This document shows, piece after piece, positions 36,470 through 45,732 of a stretch of DNA of 58,169 nucleotides. A model generated the notes under the pieces. It saw only the letters and a list, made by a program, of their open reading frames with translations, did no database searches and was not told where the DNA came from. Origin of the DNA: an uncultured Granulosicoccaceae bacterium (GTDB taxonomy: Bacteria; Pseudomonadota; Gammaproteobacteria; CALCKW01); the NCBI GenBank assembly GCA_937965695.1, contig CALCKW010000013.1:1-58169 (forward strand). The letters run 5' to 3'. The stretch's first letter is position 1; each line of letters starts with the position of its first letter. The position numbers were made by a program, and so were the translations under genes.

Positions 36470-38038
36470 ATGCGAAAGTTATCACTACTAACATTAGCCA
36501 TGCTTGGCGCTACGGTGGCAACCTCACCGGCCTTTGCAGATGGTGATTTGAAGATCGTCGACACACCGCTGGAATTAACGATACATATGCATTGGCCACG
36601 TGCCCAAGGCTATGGCGTTGGCGGAACCGCCAGTGAAATCTACCCCGTTGAAGAAGCTGCTCGTGCGATGACAGGCATCTCACTGACAGATGCTACTGTT
36701 GGCAGCAATACAACGGACAGCAACGAAGCGATGAACTTGCTGATCGCACAGGGCGATATGCCCGACATCGTTGGCGGTCATCTTATCAAGCAACCTGTTA
36801 ACGAGTTTGGTCCTCAAGGTGCATTTGTACCGCTCAACGAGCTAGTGGCTGAGCACGCACCGAACATCCAAGCATTCTGGGATTCTCATCCAGAGGTACT
36901 GGCATCAATCACCGCATTCGATGGCAACTACTATTACATCCCATATCTGCCCGACGGTAAATATGGACGTGCGTGGTTCATACGCCAAGACTGGCTCGAC
37001 TCACTGGGACTAGAACAGCCTCAAAATGTCGAAGAATTAGAAGCCACCTTGGTAGCGTTCCGTGACAACGACCCCAATGGCAATGGCGAAAAAGACGAAG
37101 TGCCTTACTTCGCGCGTCAGTGGGAAGAAGTCAATCGTCTACTAACACTGTGGGATGCTCGTTCGTCTGGTTCAGATACCTATCACGACTTCTACATTCA
37201 GGACGACAAAAGTATTGCGCATCCATACGCGCAAGATAGCTACCGAGATGGTATTGCCAATATCGCACGCTGGTATGCCGAAGGCCTGATCGACGCAGAG
37301 ATATTCACCCGTGGTTCTTCTTCACGCGATTACTTGCTGTCTGAAAACCTCGGCGGCTTGACCCACGATTGGTTCGCCTCCACGTCGGGTTACAACGGCA
37401 AACTGGCAGACAAGGTTGAAGGCTTCAACTTTATCCCGTTCTTGCCACCTGCATCCCCCAGCGGTGTGCGCATGGAAGAGCACCGTCGAATCCCCGTTAA
37501 ACCCGATGGATGGGCGATCAGCCACACCAATGAAAACCTTGTTGAGACCATCAAGTATTTTGACTTTTGGTTCACCGAACAAGGCCGCTTGTTGTCGAAC
37601 TTTGGTGTCGAAGGCAAAACGTGGAACATGATCGATGGACAGCCTGTCTTTACCGATGCTGTTTTGAATGCGGACGCAGCTGTCAACAGTCAGATGTATC
37701 TCGAAGGTGCTCAGATTCAGCGTGGCTACTGGCAAGACTACCGCTACGAGTGGCAGTGGACAGCACAAGCTGCCCGTGAAGGTATCGAGCTCTATGACAC
37801 GGAAGACCTGCTAGTCGAGCAATTCCTCGGAGTAGCGTTCACCAAAGAAGAGCAAGCGGTTTATGACCGTTACTGGCCGTCAATGCGTACTTACATGCTT
37901 GAGCGCAACCAAGCTTGGATTCTAGGTACTGGAGATGTCAAAGCGGACTGGGATGACTACATCAAAACCCTCAACAAGATGGGCTACGAGAAAATCATCG
38001 ACGTAATCAACTCAGCTTACACTCGCCAGTACGGCTAG
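36470..38038 (+). CDS. AlgQ-like extracellular oligosaccharide-binding protein
   Basis: Periplasmic binding protein of 522 residues, larger than ordinary sugar-binding proteins and equal in size to AlgQ1/AlgQ2, the oligoalginate binders of Sphingomonas. Sec signal peptide ends TSPAFADG. At residues 199-210 it has DNDPNGNGEKDE, an EF-hand-like calcium loop that AlgQ2 also has. Aromatic residues are abundant (TWNMIDG, YRYEWQWTAQA), as needed to stack on sugars. CCAGGAG is 9 bases before the ATG. Next to a PL15 lyase, oligoalginate is the most likely ligand. Confidence 0.9.
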   Translation: MRKLSLLTLAMLGATVATSPAFADGDLKIVDTPLELTIHMHWPRAQGYGVGGTASEIYPVEEAARAMTGISLTDATVGSNTTDSNEAMNLLIAQGDMPDIVGGHLIKQPVNEFGPQGAFVPLNELVAEHAPNIQAFWDSHPEVLASITAFDGNYYYIPYLPDGKYGRAWFIRQDWLDSLGLEQPQNVEELEATLVAFRDNDPNGNGEKDEVPYFARQWEEVNRLLTLWDARSSGSDTYHDFYIQDDKSIAHPYAQDSYRDGIANIARWYAEGLIDAEIFTRGSSSRDYLLSENLGGLTHDWFASTSGYNGKLADKVEGFNFIPFLPPASPSGVRMEEHRRIPVKPDGWAISHTNENLVETIKYFDFWFTEQGRLLSNFGVEGKTWNMIDGQPVFTDAVLNADAAVNSQMYLEGAQIQRGYWQDYRYEWQWTAQAAREGIELYDTEDLLVEQFLGVAFTKEEQAVYDRYWPSMRTYMLERNQAWILGTGDVKADWDDYIKTLNKMGYEKIIDVINSAYTRQYG

Positions 38039-38053
38039 TCGTTTCTTGACCTA

Positions 38054-38084
38054 GCGGGTGACCGATTGTGTGTCGGTCACCCGC
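38054..38084 (+). promoter_or_regulatory. Strong intercistronic stem-loop after the binding-protein gene
   Basis: Perfect 12-bp stem GCGGGTGACCGA/TCGGTCACCCGC around a 7-base loop, 16 bases past the stop, followed by ATCCCTTAAATT with no long T run. It likely caps the upstream message for high binding-protein output, with reduced transcription into the lyase. The effect is inferred. Confidence 0.75.
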
Positions 38085-38112
38085 ATCCCTTAAATTATTC
38101 ACAGGATCGCAG

Positions 38113-40434
38113 ATGTCTACCAAGCCTCCCAACACTCTCGACGAGCCTAAGGCAGGCCGCTTAACGATCCAATACGCTCCATTGATAAACTCTGACGTCG
38201 AGGAAAATCCGCCCCGCTTTATGTGGCTTCCCGTGATAGAGGATGAAGCGCACTATGTGCTGCGCATCTCGACTGACCCAAATTACCCCGAAAATGCAAC
38301 ACAAGTGTTTGCACCCATTCCCCTTAATTTTTTTACCCCTGACACCGTTTTAGCGCCTGGTGAATACCACTGGAGCTATGCTGTGTGCGAGGCGACAAGC
38401 AGCGAACCCACCACAACGTGGAGCAGTTCGCGTGGTTTCACCGTTCGAGAAAAGCTGCCAGAAACACCGCTTGCTGCCAGAGCAAGCCGACTCAAAGACG
38501 TCAGTGAAAGCCACCCACGACTGTGGATGACACAAGACCGCCTGCAGGGATTTTCCGAACAGATCAAGACTGACCCTTCACATTGTAGCTGGTCGACTTT
38601 CTATGAGAAATCCGTGCTGCCGTGGATGGACCGAGAGGTCATGAAAGAACCCGCAGGCTACCCTGACAATAAGCGAGTCGCTGCAGTCTGGCGCCAGACT
38701 TACATCGACCTGCAAGAGCTTTGGTACGCTATTCGGCACCTCGCCATTGGCGGCAAGGTAACGGCCGACGCCGCGATGACCACGCGCGCCAAAGCGTGGT
38801 TGCTCGAAGCGGCATCCTGGGATCCAATGGGTGTCACCTCTCGGGCCTATACCGATGAATGGGCCTACCGTGTCACCAATGCACTGGCCTGGGGCTACGA
38901 CTGGCTCTACGACGATTTATCAGAGGAAGAGCGTTCGCTGGTTCGAACTGCGTTACTAGTGCGCACACGAGACATCGCAGAGCACGCGATCATCAACGCC
39001 AAAATTCACCTATTCCCCTACGACAGTCATGCCGTGCGATCGATTTCGCTCACTATCATTCCGGCCTGTATAGCGCTGCTTGGCGACGACGACGATGACG
39101 AGGCACGTGAATGGTTACACTACAGCATCGAATTCCTGTTTACGGTCTACACCCCTTGGGGTGACAGTGATGGAGGATGGGCTGAGGGCACCCACTACTG
39201 GATGATGGGTATCGCCTATCTGATAGATGCCGCAAACCGGCTTAAGTCCTACACAGGCATAGACCTCTACAACCGGCCTTTCTTTCAAAACACCGGTGAC
39301 TTTGCGCTGTACTGCAAAGCGCCCAACACTCGCCGTGCCACGTTTGGTGACGACAGCACCATGGGTGATTTACCGTGCATCAAAACTGGCTTGAACTTAC
39401 GCCAGTTCGCCGGCGCCACAGGTAAGGGAGCGTACCAATGGTACTGCGAGGAGAACCTGCGGACTAACCCAGGGACAGAGATGGCTTTCTACAACTGGGG
39501 TTGGTGGGACACCCATTTTGACGAGCTCGTGTTTCAAACCGACTTCCCGGTGGTTGAAGCCACTCAACCCGAGAGTGGTTTGCGCCATTTTAGAGGCATC
39601 GGCTGGGTCGGCGTTCAGCACGCCATGCACAACCCGGACGAACACATTCAATTCGTCTTTAAATCATCGCCGTTTGGCTCAGTTAGTCACAGTCACGGGG
39701 ATCAAAATTCATTTTGCATGGCTGCTTATGGTGAGGACCTCGCTATTCAGTCTGGGCACTACGTCGCATTTAACTCATCCATGCACCGTAACTGGCGTCG
39801 CCAGACTCGGTCCAAAAATGCCATTCTGATTAACGGCAAAGGGCAGTACGCCGAAAAAGACAAATCCAAAGCAATGGCCGCTACCGGAAAAATTATTGCG
39901 GCAGAACAACGCGAAGACCACATTTTTATTCACGGCGATGCGACCGCTGCTTATCAAAGTTTGTCACCGGAAGTCACGCGCGCTGAGCGCGAAATTTACT
40001 TCGTGCGCAACGACTACTTCGTGATTGTCGACAAAGTCGACGCAGAAACACCCGTCACGCTGGAGTGGCTACTGCATGCCAACAACCCCTTCGAACTCGG
40101 TAAATCAACCTTCCGAAACACCGGTGAGCGAGCGGGTTTTTACGGGCAAGTGGTTTGGTCAGAGGCAGGCAAGCCCAACATCACCCAAGAGACCGCATTT
40201 CCAGACGTAGATCCCGTCGATTACGAAGGGCTACCAGTGAGCACCTTTTTAACCGCAAAGTATCCAGCCGCCACGCGCCATCGTATCGCGACCTTATTGG
40301 TACCCTATAAGCGCGACACACCTAAACGCATTTTCAACTTTATGGATGATCAAGGCTACGACGCCGATCTGTATTTTACAGATATCGACGAAAATACTTT
40401 CAGGGTAGTGATGAAAAAACTGGCCAACACCTGA
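38113..40434 (+). CDS. PL15 exo-type oligoalginate lyase
   Basis: 773-residue polysaccharide lyase closely resembling Atu3025 of Agrobacterium (776 residues, PL15), as I recall its sequence. The N-terminal beta domain carries ENPPRFMWLPVIED. The alpha/alpha barrel contains the catalytic His306 in FPYDSHAVRS and Tyr362 in WAEGTHYWM; the central beta-sheet domain has SVSHSHGDQNSF (His526/His528). No signal peptide, so it works in the cytoplasm on imported oligosaccharide, releasing unsaturated uronate monomer by beta-elimination. The ATG with AGGAT upstream was preferred to an earlier in-frame start lacking a ribosome site. Substrate could include other uronate oligomers, but the similarity favours alginate. 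Confidence 0.92.
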   Translation: MSTKPPNTLDEPKAGRLTIQYAPLINSDVEENPPRFMWLPVIEDEAHYVLRISTDPNYPENATQVFAPIPLNFFTPDTVLAPGEYHWSYAVCEATSSEPTTTWSSSRGFTVREKLPETPLAARASRLKDVSESHPRLWMTQDRLQGFSEQIKTDPSHCSWSTFYEKSVLPWMDREVMKEPAGYPDNKRVAAVWRQTYIDLQELWYAIRHLAIGGKVTADAAMTTRAKAWLLEAASWDPMGVTSRAYTDEWAYRVTNALAWGYDWLYDDLSEEERSLVRTALLVRTRDIAEHAIINAKIHLFPYDSHAVRSISLTIIPACIALLGDDDDDEAREWLHYSIEFLFTVYTPWGDSDGGWAEGTHYWMMGIAYLIDAANRLKSYTGIDLYNRPFFQNTGDFALYCKAPNTRRATFGDDSTMGDLPCIKTGLNLRQFAGATGKGAYQWYCEENLRTNPGTEMAFYNWGWWDTHFDELVFQTDFPVVEATQPESGLRHFRGIGWVGVQHAMHNPDEHIQFVFKSSPFGSVSHSHGDQNSFCMAAYGEDLAIQSGHYVAFNSSMHRNWRRQTRSKNAILINGKGQYAEKDKSKAMAATGKIIAAEQREDHIFIHGDATAAYQSLSPEVTRAEREIYFVRNDYFVIVDKVDAETPVTLEWLLHANNPFELGKSTFRNTGERAGFYGQVVWSEAGKPNITQETAFPDVDPVDYEGLPVSTFLTAKYPAATRHRIATLLVPYKRDTPKRIFNFMDDQGYDADLYFTDIDENTFRVVMKKLANT

Positions 40435-40483
40435 GCCAATACTGCTGAACTTAAGCAATAACAACCTACAGGACAAAGCAAGC

Positions 40484-41227
40484 ATGAAATTACAAGGTAA
40501 AACAGCCATCGTCAGCGGAGGTGGCAGAGATATCGGTCTAGCAGTGGCGCGCAAGCTGGCGGCTGAAGGTGCAAACGTAGCGATCAACTATTTCTCAAGC
40601 GGTGAAGGTGCCGACAAGGCCGTTGCAGATATTACAGCTAATGGCGGTGGTGCTTTTGCACTGCAAGGCGACTTAACTCAGCAAGCAGACGTTGATGCAC
40701 TCGTCGGCAAAGCCATCAGTGACTTTGGTGGCATCGATATCCTCGTCAACAACGCAGGTGGTTTGGTCGCACGTAAGACAATCTTAGAGATGTCTTTAGA
40801 ACATTGGCATACAGTGATGGATTTAAACCTGACCAGCACCTTTATGATGACTAAAGCTTGTATCGCTCACATGGAAAACGGAGCCATTGTAAACCTTGCT
40901 AGCCAAGCAGGTCGCGACGGCGGTGGTCCTGGTGCGGTTGCTTACGCCACGTCAAAAGGTGCAGTGATGACTATGACACGGGGCCTCGCCAAAGAGCTGG
41001 GACCAAAAATACGTGTCAATGCCCTTTGCCCAGGGATGATCGACACTGATTTCCACAACATTCACACTCCTGATGCTGGACGCCGTGGCTTTGAAGCTTC
41101 AGCACCACTAAAACGCCAAGGTCACACTGACGATGCGGCTAACCTCGTGTTGTTCCTCGCCTGTGATGACAGCGCCTTTATCACCGGTACAAACGTCGAT
41201 ATTAACGGCGGGATGCTGTTCTCTTAA
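40484..41227 (+). CDS. SDR-family reductase, probable DEH reductase
   Basis: 247-residue short-chain dehydrogenase. Cofactor loop SGGGRDIGLA, VNNAGGLVARK, catalytic Ser in NLASQAGRDG, Tyr/Lys in YATSKGA, C-terminal ITGTNVDINGGMLFS. In alginate pathways an SDR reduces 4-deoxy-L-erythro-5-hexoseulose uronate to 2-keto-3-deoxygluconate; the position just after the lyase and before kdgF supports this. AGGAC precedes the ATG. Cofactor preference (NADH or NADPH) is not clear: no basic residue follows the second strand (NYFSSGEG). Confidence 0.85.
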   Translation: MKLQGKTAIVSGGGRDIGLAVARKLAAEGANVAINYFSSGEGADKAVADITANGGGAFALQGDLTQQADVDALVGKAISDFGGIDILVNNAGGLVARKTILEMSLEHWHTVMDLNLTSTFMMTKACIAHMENGAIVNLASQAGRDGGGPGAVAYATSKGAVMTMTRGLAKELGPKIRVNALCPGMIDTDFHNIHTPDAGRRGFEASAPLKRQGHTDDAANLVLFLACDDSAFITGTNVDINGGMLFS

Positions 41228-41248
41228 ACTTCATCGAGAAATAATAAT

Positions 41249-41560
41249 ATGTCCAACTTCCCTATCGTCTCAACGGGCGAAAATGTCAGTCGCCAGGTGT
41301 TGTCCGAAAATCAAGAATTGATGGTCGTTGCTTTTAGCTTTGACGCAGTGGGCGCTGTCGGTGCCTTACACAACCACCCGCATATTCAGTCAACTTACGT
41401 CGAAAGCGGACGTTTTCGTTTTACGCTAGGGGATGAACAGCGCGAAGTTGGCCCAGGCGACAGCTTTGTTATTCCATCAGAAATGACACACGGCTGCGTT
41501 TGCCTAGAGCCCGGCAAGCTAATTGACTGCTTCACACCGCGCCGAGATGATTTTTTGTAG
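41249..41560 (+). CDS. kdgF: KdgF-like cupin, uronate linearising enzyme
   Basis: Single cupin of 103 residues. Metal ligands His-x-His in LHNHPHIQSTYVESG and the late His in PSEMTHGCVCLE match KdgF, which opens unsaturated uronate monomers from alginate or pectin lyases to the linear keto form. C-terminal IDCFTPRRDDFL is the family ending. Last gene of the operon; KDG kinase and aldolase are not in the window. Confidence 0.9.
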   Translation: MSNFPIVSTGENVSRQVLSENQELMVVAFSFDAVGAVGALHNHPHIQSTYVESGRFRFTLGDEQREVGPGDSFVIPSEMTHGCVCLEPGKLIDCFTPRRDDFL

Positions 41561-41605
41561 GAAGTAAAACCAGGTGAGTCTGCACACGGTGGGCTGACTG
41601 CCTAA

Positions 41606-41630
41606 AATGCCGTATCTATATAACGGCATT
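41606..41630 (+). terminator. Possible terminator of the alginate operon
   Basis: AATGCCGT pairs with ACGGCATT over a 9-base loop 46 bases after kdgF. The downstream side is not T-rich, so factor-independent termination is uncertain. It lies between convergent genes and could serve either strand. Confidence 0.4.
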
Positions 41631-41696
41631 AGTCTAACGTTGACTATCGAAAAACCAGCGGCCCGGTGTCGCCTTGTGACTAGAACCCACTCAGAA

Positions 41697-43202
41697 TTAG
41701 CTCAGTGAGTTAACGCCCTCGCGGATGCAGTTCTTTCCAATCTCTTTCGCCTGATACATCGCAGCATCTGCTACTTTGACAAGATCAGGAACATTGCTTC
41801 CGTGATCGGGAAATATGGCATATCCGATTGACACAGTGACTGCCGGTAAAGGTTTGTTGTAGTGCCTTACGCTCATACTAGCAACAATATTTCTAAATTC
41901 TTCAAGACGCTTCAGAAAAATTTCTGTATTTACGTTAGTTGAAAGTATGGCAAACTCTTCGCCCCCGATACGAGCAATCACCTCGTCGTTGACGAAGTGT
42001 TTGTGGGCTAGTTCGGCTATATGGCAAAGCACCGCATCACCTGCATCATGGCCATAGTGGTCGTTAAACTTTTTGAAATTATCAACATCAAATACCGCTA
42101 TTCCAAACTGTTCAGACAAATGTGCAGCGCGAATAATTTCCGACCGACAGCGTTCCAAGAAAAAGCGGCGATTAAAAAGACTGGTTAGCGGGTCTTTGGT
42201 GGACTGCTCATGTAGCTCGTCTCGGAGTTGAGCGTTAGCCACCGCAAGGCTGATTTGCTCTGCACAACGGGTGGCAAATGAGAGATTAAATTTCTTAAGC
42301 TCACCGATATTTTTGTCATTTGCGTTTTGACTGAAATCAATATGTAGCAAGCCAACTGTATTGCCATTAGCAAGCAGCGGCAGACAGCAGTACCGACTGC
42401 TTTCATGCGATTCAGAATGCTGCACGTGCTTACAGTCCAGTTGAATCATACCATCGCCAAATTCGAACACTCGACCTCGGCGCAAAGACCAGCAGTCCTG
42501 AGGTTGAATATTCTCGGAAATGCCACTCTCACCCCAGCTACACACACAATCAAGAATATCTCGAGAGTTGCTGTAAATGTATAACTGACCAGTGCTCTCT
42601 GGATAAATATTTTGCATTGCCTGATTAACAATTTCGTAAAGCTCTGACAGCGATGTGCAAGAGTGCAGCCAGTCTCCAAATTCAGAAAGCTTGTCAACTT
42701 CGGCTTGTCTGTTTTGTTGAATACTCAGGGCATGTTGAGTTTCAATCTCAGCTTGTTCGGCTCGCTTAAGTGCTTTAGCGACGTTTTTTTCATGGCGCTT
42801 AGTCTCAGTGATATCTGTGACTGAGACAACGTGGCCACCACTTCTGAGTGGTCTGATCGTCAAAGAAACAAAAGTGCCATTACCGGATGATCGTTCAAGG
42901 TTGAAAATTTCTCGCGAAGCCATCTTCGCGGTTATGTCATCTGCTTGCTCTTGCGTATATTGAGCAAGTGAAACCAATCGGCCCATGTGCTCTTCCCAAG
43001 TATAGCCTTGATAAAGATGAGCCTTACTCGCACCGGTTATTTCATAGTAGCGCTGATTGACCAGATTACAGACACCGTCGTCCGACCACACGATGATGCC
43101 TTGCTCCATACCCTCCAACACCTCACGATACGCACTAATCTCATCACTGATGCTTTGATCATCAGTGTTGTATAAAGATTTTAGGACTGTCTGTGCTTGC
43201 AT
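41697..43202 (-). CDS. PAS-GAF-GGDEF diguanylate cyclase
   Basis: 501-residue cytoplasmic signalling protein. A PAS domain (about 20-135, GMEQGIIVWSDDGVCNLVNQRY) is followed by a coiled coil (about 135-175), a GAF-like domain (about 185-325) and a GGDEF domain (about 335-495). The active site is GGEEF at 413-417, with FDVDNFKKFNDHYGHDAGD before it, so c-di-GMP synthesis is expected. The RxxD inhibitory site is absent: the residues at that place read VNDE. No membrane segment. It stands apart, convergent with the alginate operon. Confidence 0.92.
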   Translation of the reverse strand: MQAQTVLKSLYNTDDQSISDEISAYREVLEGMEQGIIVWSDDGVCNLVNQRYYEITGASKAHLYQGYTWEEHMGRLVSLAQYTQEQADDITAKMASREIFNLERSSGNGTFVSLTIRPLRSGGHVVSVTDITETKRHEKNVAKALKRAEQAEIETQHALSIQQNRQAEVDKLSEFGDWLHSCTSLSELYEIVNQAMQNIYPESTGQLYIYSNSRDILDCVCSWGESGISENIQPQDCWSLRRGRVFEFGDGMIQLDCKHVQHSESHESSRYCCLPLLANGNTVGLLHIDFSQNANDKNIGELKKFNLSFATRCAEQISLAVANAQLRDELHEQSTKDPLTSLFNRRFFLERCRSEIIRAAHLSEQFGIAVFDVDNFKKFNDHYGHDAGDAVLCHIAELAHKHFVNDEVIARIGGEEFAILSTNVNTEIFLKRLEEFRNIVASMSVRHYNKPLPAVTVSIGYAIFPDHGSNVPDLVKVADAAMYQAKEIGKNCIREGVNSLS

Positions 43203-43924
43203 TAGAGATCCTGTGACGCCAACTTAATCCGCTTTTCTAGCCGCGTTTGTTCACCAATAAATGGCATCTAGAAGAATATGAGCTATTTCATTAAGATCGG
43301 CTGTACACAGACCCTCCTTTAGAGATAAAGAGTACCGCTATCTGAGCCGCCTACAGAGGTCAATTGACTGTATTGACCCACATTTAAATAAATATTTCCC
43401 TAATTAATACAATTAGCTAGGGCACGAGTGCGCACTTCAGCAGGAGCACGCCACTCATAGTTGTTGAATTTTATAAGCAAAATATGTGACACAATCATCG
43501 TAATATGGCGGATTTCTCCCTGGAGATCTAAGCCCTAAAAGAAGTCAGACAGGCGATCACTTTGCTCTGGGTACTCTACATTTGAGTGGCATGTTCCAAC
43601 GATTCAAACACCAATGTCACCAGTTTGGGCAACTGCAAATGTAATCGAAGACTCTCTGCGTGGCATTGTTGAGAACTTTCGTAGATCAAATTTTGCTTAT
43701 TGCAGAACTGAAACGGTGATGAACAATCTCAACCAGTTAAAAGGCGATATTAGCCATGAACCGACATACCAAAGAGAATATCGATGTTGGTCAATGACGC
43801 GCTCAGTCATATACTGAGCGGATGATTGAAGGGCTCAGCAATAATTGCTGAAAAAGCGTTCGAATCTTCTTTGTAAATCAACCACAGGTTGAATTTCAAA
43901 CTAAGTGCATTTTTGTAGAAACCA
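43203..43924. other. 722-base stretch without a confident gene; two palindromes
   Basis: No frame here has both a ribosome site and recognisable protein features. Two hairpins are close together near the end: CGCTCAG/CTGAGCG with a 7-base loop (43800-43820) and TCAGCAAT/ATTGCTGA around one base (43835-43851). They may end transcripts of the minus-strand GST gene or be a relic of an inserted element. Confidence 0.5.
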
Positions 43925-44545
43925 CTAAACGGAAAATGCCCTTTTAACAGCGGGACGTTCAGCTATTTTGTCCGCCCACTTCACGATTGCTGTGTAGTCT
44001 CCGCGCCAATCAACGTTATACCGTTGCAAATAGCTTTGTGGTGAGGCTATCCAGGGGTAACTTGCAATATCTGCCACGGTGAAATGATCTCCCGCTAGAT
44101 ATTCACTGGCGAGCAGCCTTGTCTCTAGGACTTCTAAACAACGGGTAAGCAATTCACGGAAGTGCAGCACCGCAGCAGAGTTCTGGGGAGTCTCTCCGCT
44201 AAACCGACCAAGCTGCCCTGCCAGCGGACCTAGTTGCCCTACTTGCCAAAAAGTCCATGACGAGACCAGCGCTCGTTCGGCCTCATCGCGCCCATGCAAA
44301 GTGGGAAATTGCTCCGCCAAATAAAGCAAAATAGCGCCCGACTCAAACAATGATATTGGCATATCTGAATTAACCACAAGAGCAGGGATTTTCCCATCGG
44401 GGGAAATACGCCGGAATGAACTCGTCTTTTGCTCACCTGCGCCAATATTGACAGGATGAAAAGCGTATTCAACACCCATCTCCTCAAGAGCGATTCGGAT
44501 CTTTTGTCCGTTTGGTGTGTTCCAGCTGTAAAGCTCGTATTTCAT
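43925..44545 (-). CDS. Glutathione S-transferase, Nu-class (YfcG-like)
   Basis: 206-residue GST. The N-terminal thioredoxin half has WNTPNGQKIRIALEEMG, the Nu-class signature in which Thr/Asn after the first strand bind glutathione disulfide, and LFESGAILLYLAEQF. The helical half contains FTVADIASYPW. Such proteins act as glutathione-dependent disulfide reductases. Residues corresponding to the usual cis-Pro (GKIPALV) are present. Confidence 0.92.
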   Translation of the reverse strand: MKYELYSWNTPNGQKIRIALEEMGVEYAFHPVNIGAGEQKTSSFRRISPDGKIPALVVNSDMPISLFESGAILLYLAEQFPTLHGRDEAERALVSSWTFWQVGQLGPLAGQLGRFSGETPQNSAAVLHFRELLTRCLEVLETRLLASEYLAGDHFTVADIASYPWIASPQSYLQRYNVDWRGDYTAIVKWADKIAERPAVKRAFSV

Positions 44546-44637
44546 ATTTATATTTTTTAATCTCGCTCATATTTACAGGTAGGTTCAGGTCATAGCCGAT
44601 ATGCAGGTATTGAATTGTCAGTGAGGAATCTTGATCC

Positions 44638-45270
44638 CTATTTCTGTTCACTCTTGTTCACCGCGCGCGGTAAGCGACGCACTAGCCACTCCGCAAAAAT
44701 CACACACACAGTCCACGACCCGATAAACGCGATATCTGAGGCGAGACCCATGGGTGGTTCACCGGTAATTGCATAAATTGGAATAAAAACCATCGAAACC
44801 GCAGTTGCCCCTATTCCAATAGCGTATGCACGAATCATCCAATCGCGATGCCGGGTGAAATCTCGGTTCCGGATGGCAGTCATCGCGATGACAAGCGCTA
44901 CGCCTAGGGCAAGACCAAACACCAGTCTGCCGATACTCGCTAACGGTGCTCCGATATCGGGGAAATGCCACAACAACGACAGAGAGCTAAGCGCCAGCAT
45001 AAATCCGGTAATAACAAAAACACGCCCGCACACACGGTGCAGTTTTCCGTATTTTTGGGCCAGCACCCGTCCGAATTGGAGCGGCCCAAGAAGTCCAAAA
45101 ACTGCGCCACCAACAGCGTGTATAAAATGCGAGATTGGTGTCGCAGCAAGGCGCGCGCTATCTTCGGGCAACGCTCCAAGAGGGATTTGAACAGCTTGAA
45201 CCAGCGCAAACACTATTGTGATAAAGCTAAAAAAAAGTAAAGCGGCGGGCACAACAATTGGTAGTCGCAT
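44638..45270 (-). CDS. DUF2306 membrane protein
   Basis: About 210 residues with six or so helices. The family marks are HAVGGAVFGLLGPLQFG, KYGKLHRVCGRVFVITG and RHRDWMIRAYAIGIGA, with conserved His residues (HR, RHRDW) that could bind haem or metal. Function unknown. I start at the ATG with GAGAAG 5 bases before; an in-frame GTG slightly upstream lacks a ribosome site. Confidence 0.87.
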   Translation of the reverse strand: MRLPIVVPAALLFFSFITIVFALVQAVQIPLGALPEDSARLAATPISHFIHAVGGAVFGLLGPLQFGRVLAQKYGKLHRVCGRVFVITGFMLALSSLSLLWHFPDIGAPLASIGRLVFGLALGVALVIAMTAIRNRDFTRHRDWMIRAYAIGIGATAVSMVFIPIYAITGEPPMGLASDIAFIGSWTVCVIFAEWLVRRLPRAVNKSEQK

Positions 45271-45732
45271 AGGGCTTCTCAACACATTAGAAAACGTTGA
45301 ATTACGCGTTAGGTCACACGTGGTCTTTCAGCCGATCTTAAATTGATTCAACGACCGCTTCAAGCTGATGCATAGTACACATCTGAGGCACCCGTCAATC
45401 AACGCTCGAGGGAAACAACCACGGTGGTTGCATAAAATTGATCTTTCAATTTCCCAATTTCGTTAGATAAGCCAAATAAGCCGAGCAAATTCCATAAAAA
45501 GTTGTTTATAGATACCTATAGGTAGGCACGCAAAGTTCGTGTCTACGTAAACTAATGAAAAACGTCTAGATCCCTACAAGGTTGCCGATAAACAGAAAAG
45601 CAAAGGATCCGACATGTTGCTGATCATCGCCGGCGTCGAAACCTCTCTGAATGGGCAGTCTTAGACACTACAAACAATAGAAGTCGTTGCAAAAGCCAAC
45701 ATGCCTTGTAGTGATCCAACTGGATAGAAAAA
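45271..45732. other. Intergenic stretch with a 12-bp palindrome
   Basis: Divergent region between the DUF2306 and pseudopilin genes. A perfect 12-bp palindrome TACCTATAGGTA lies at 45513-45524 in AT-rich sequence and could be a regulator site. No gene or RNA was recognised. Confidence 0.45.

Noticed and set aside
43614..43817. 67-residue plus-strand frame
   Set aside because: No ribosome site, no recognisable domain, odd composition, and it lies in a gap with hairpins. Possibly a relic but not supportable as a gene.
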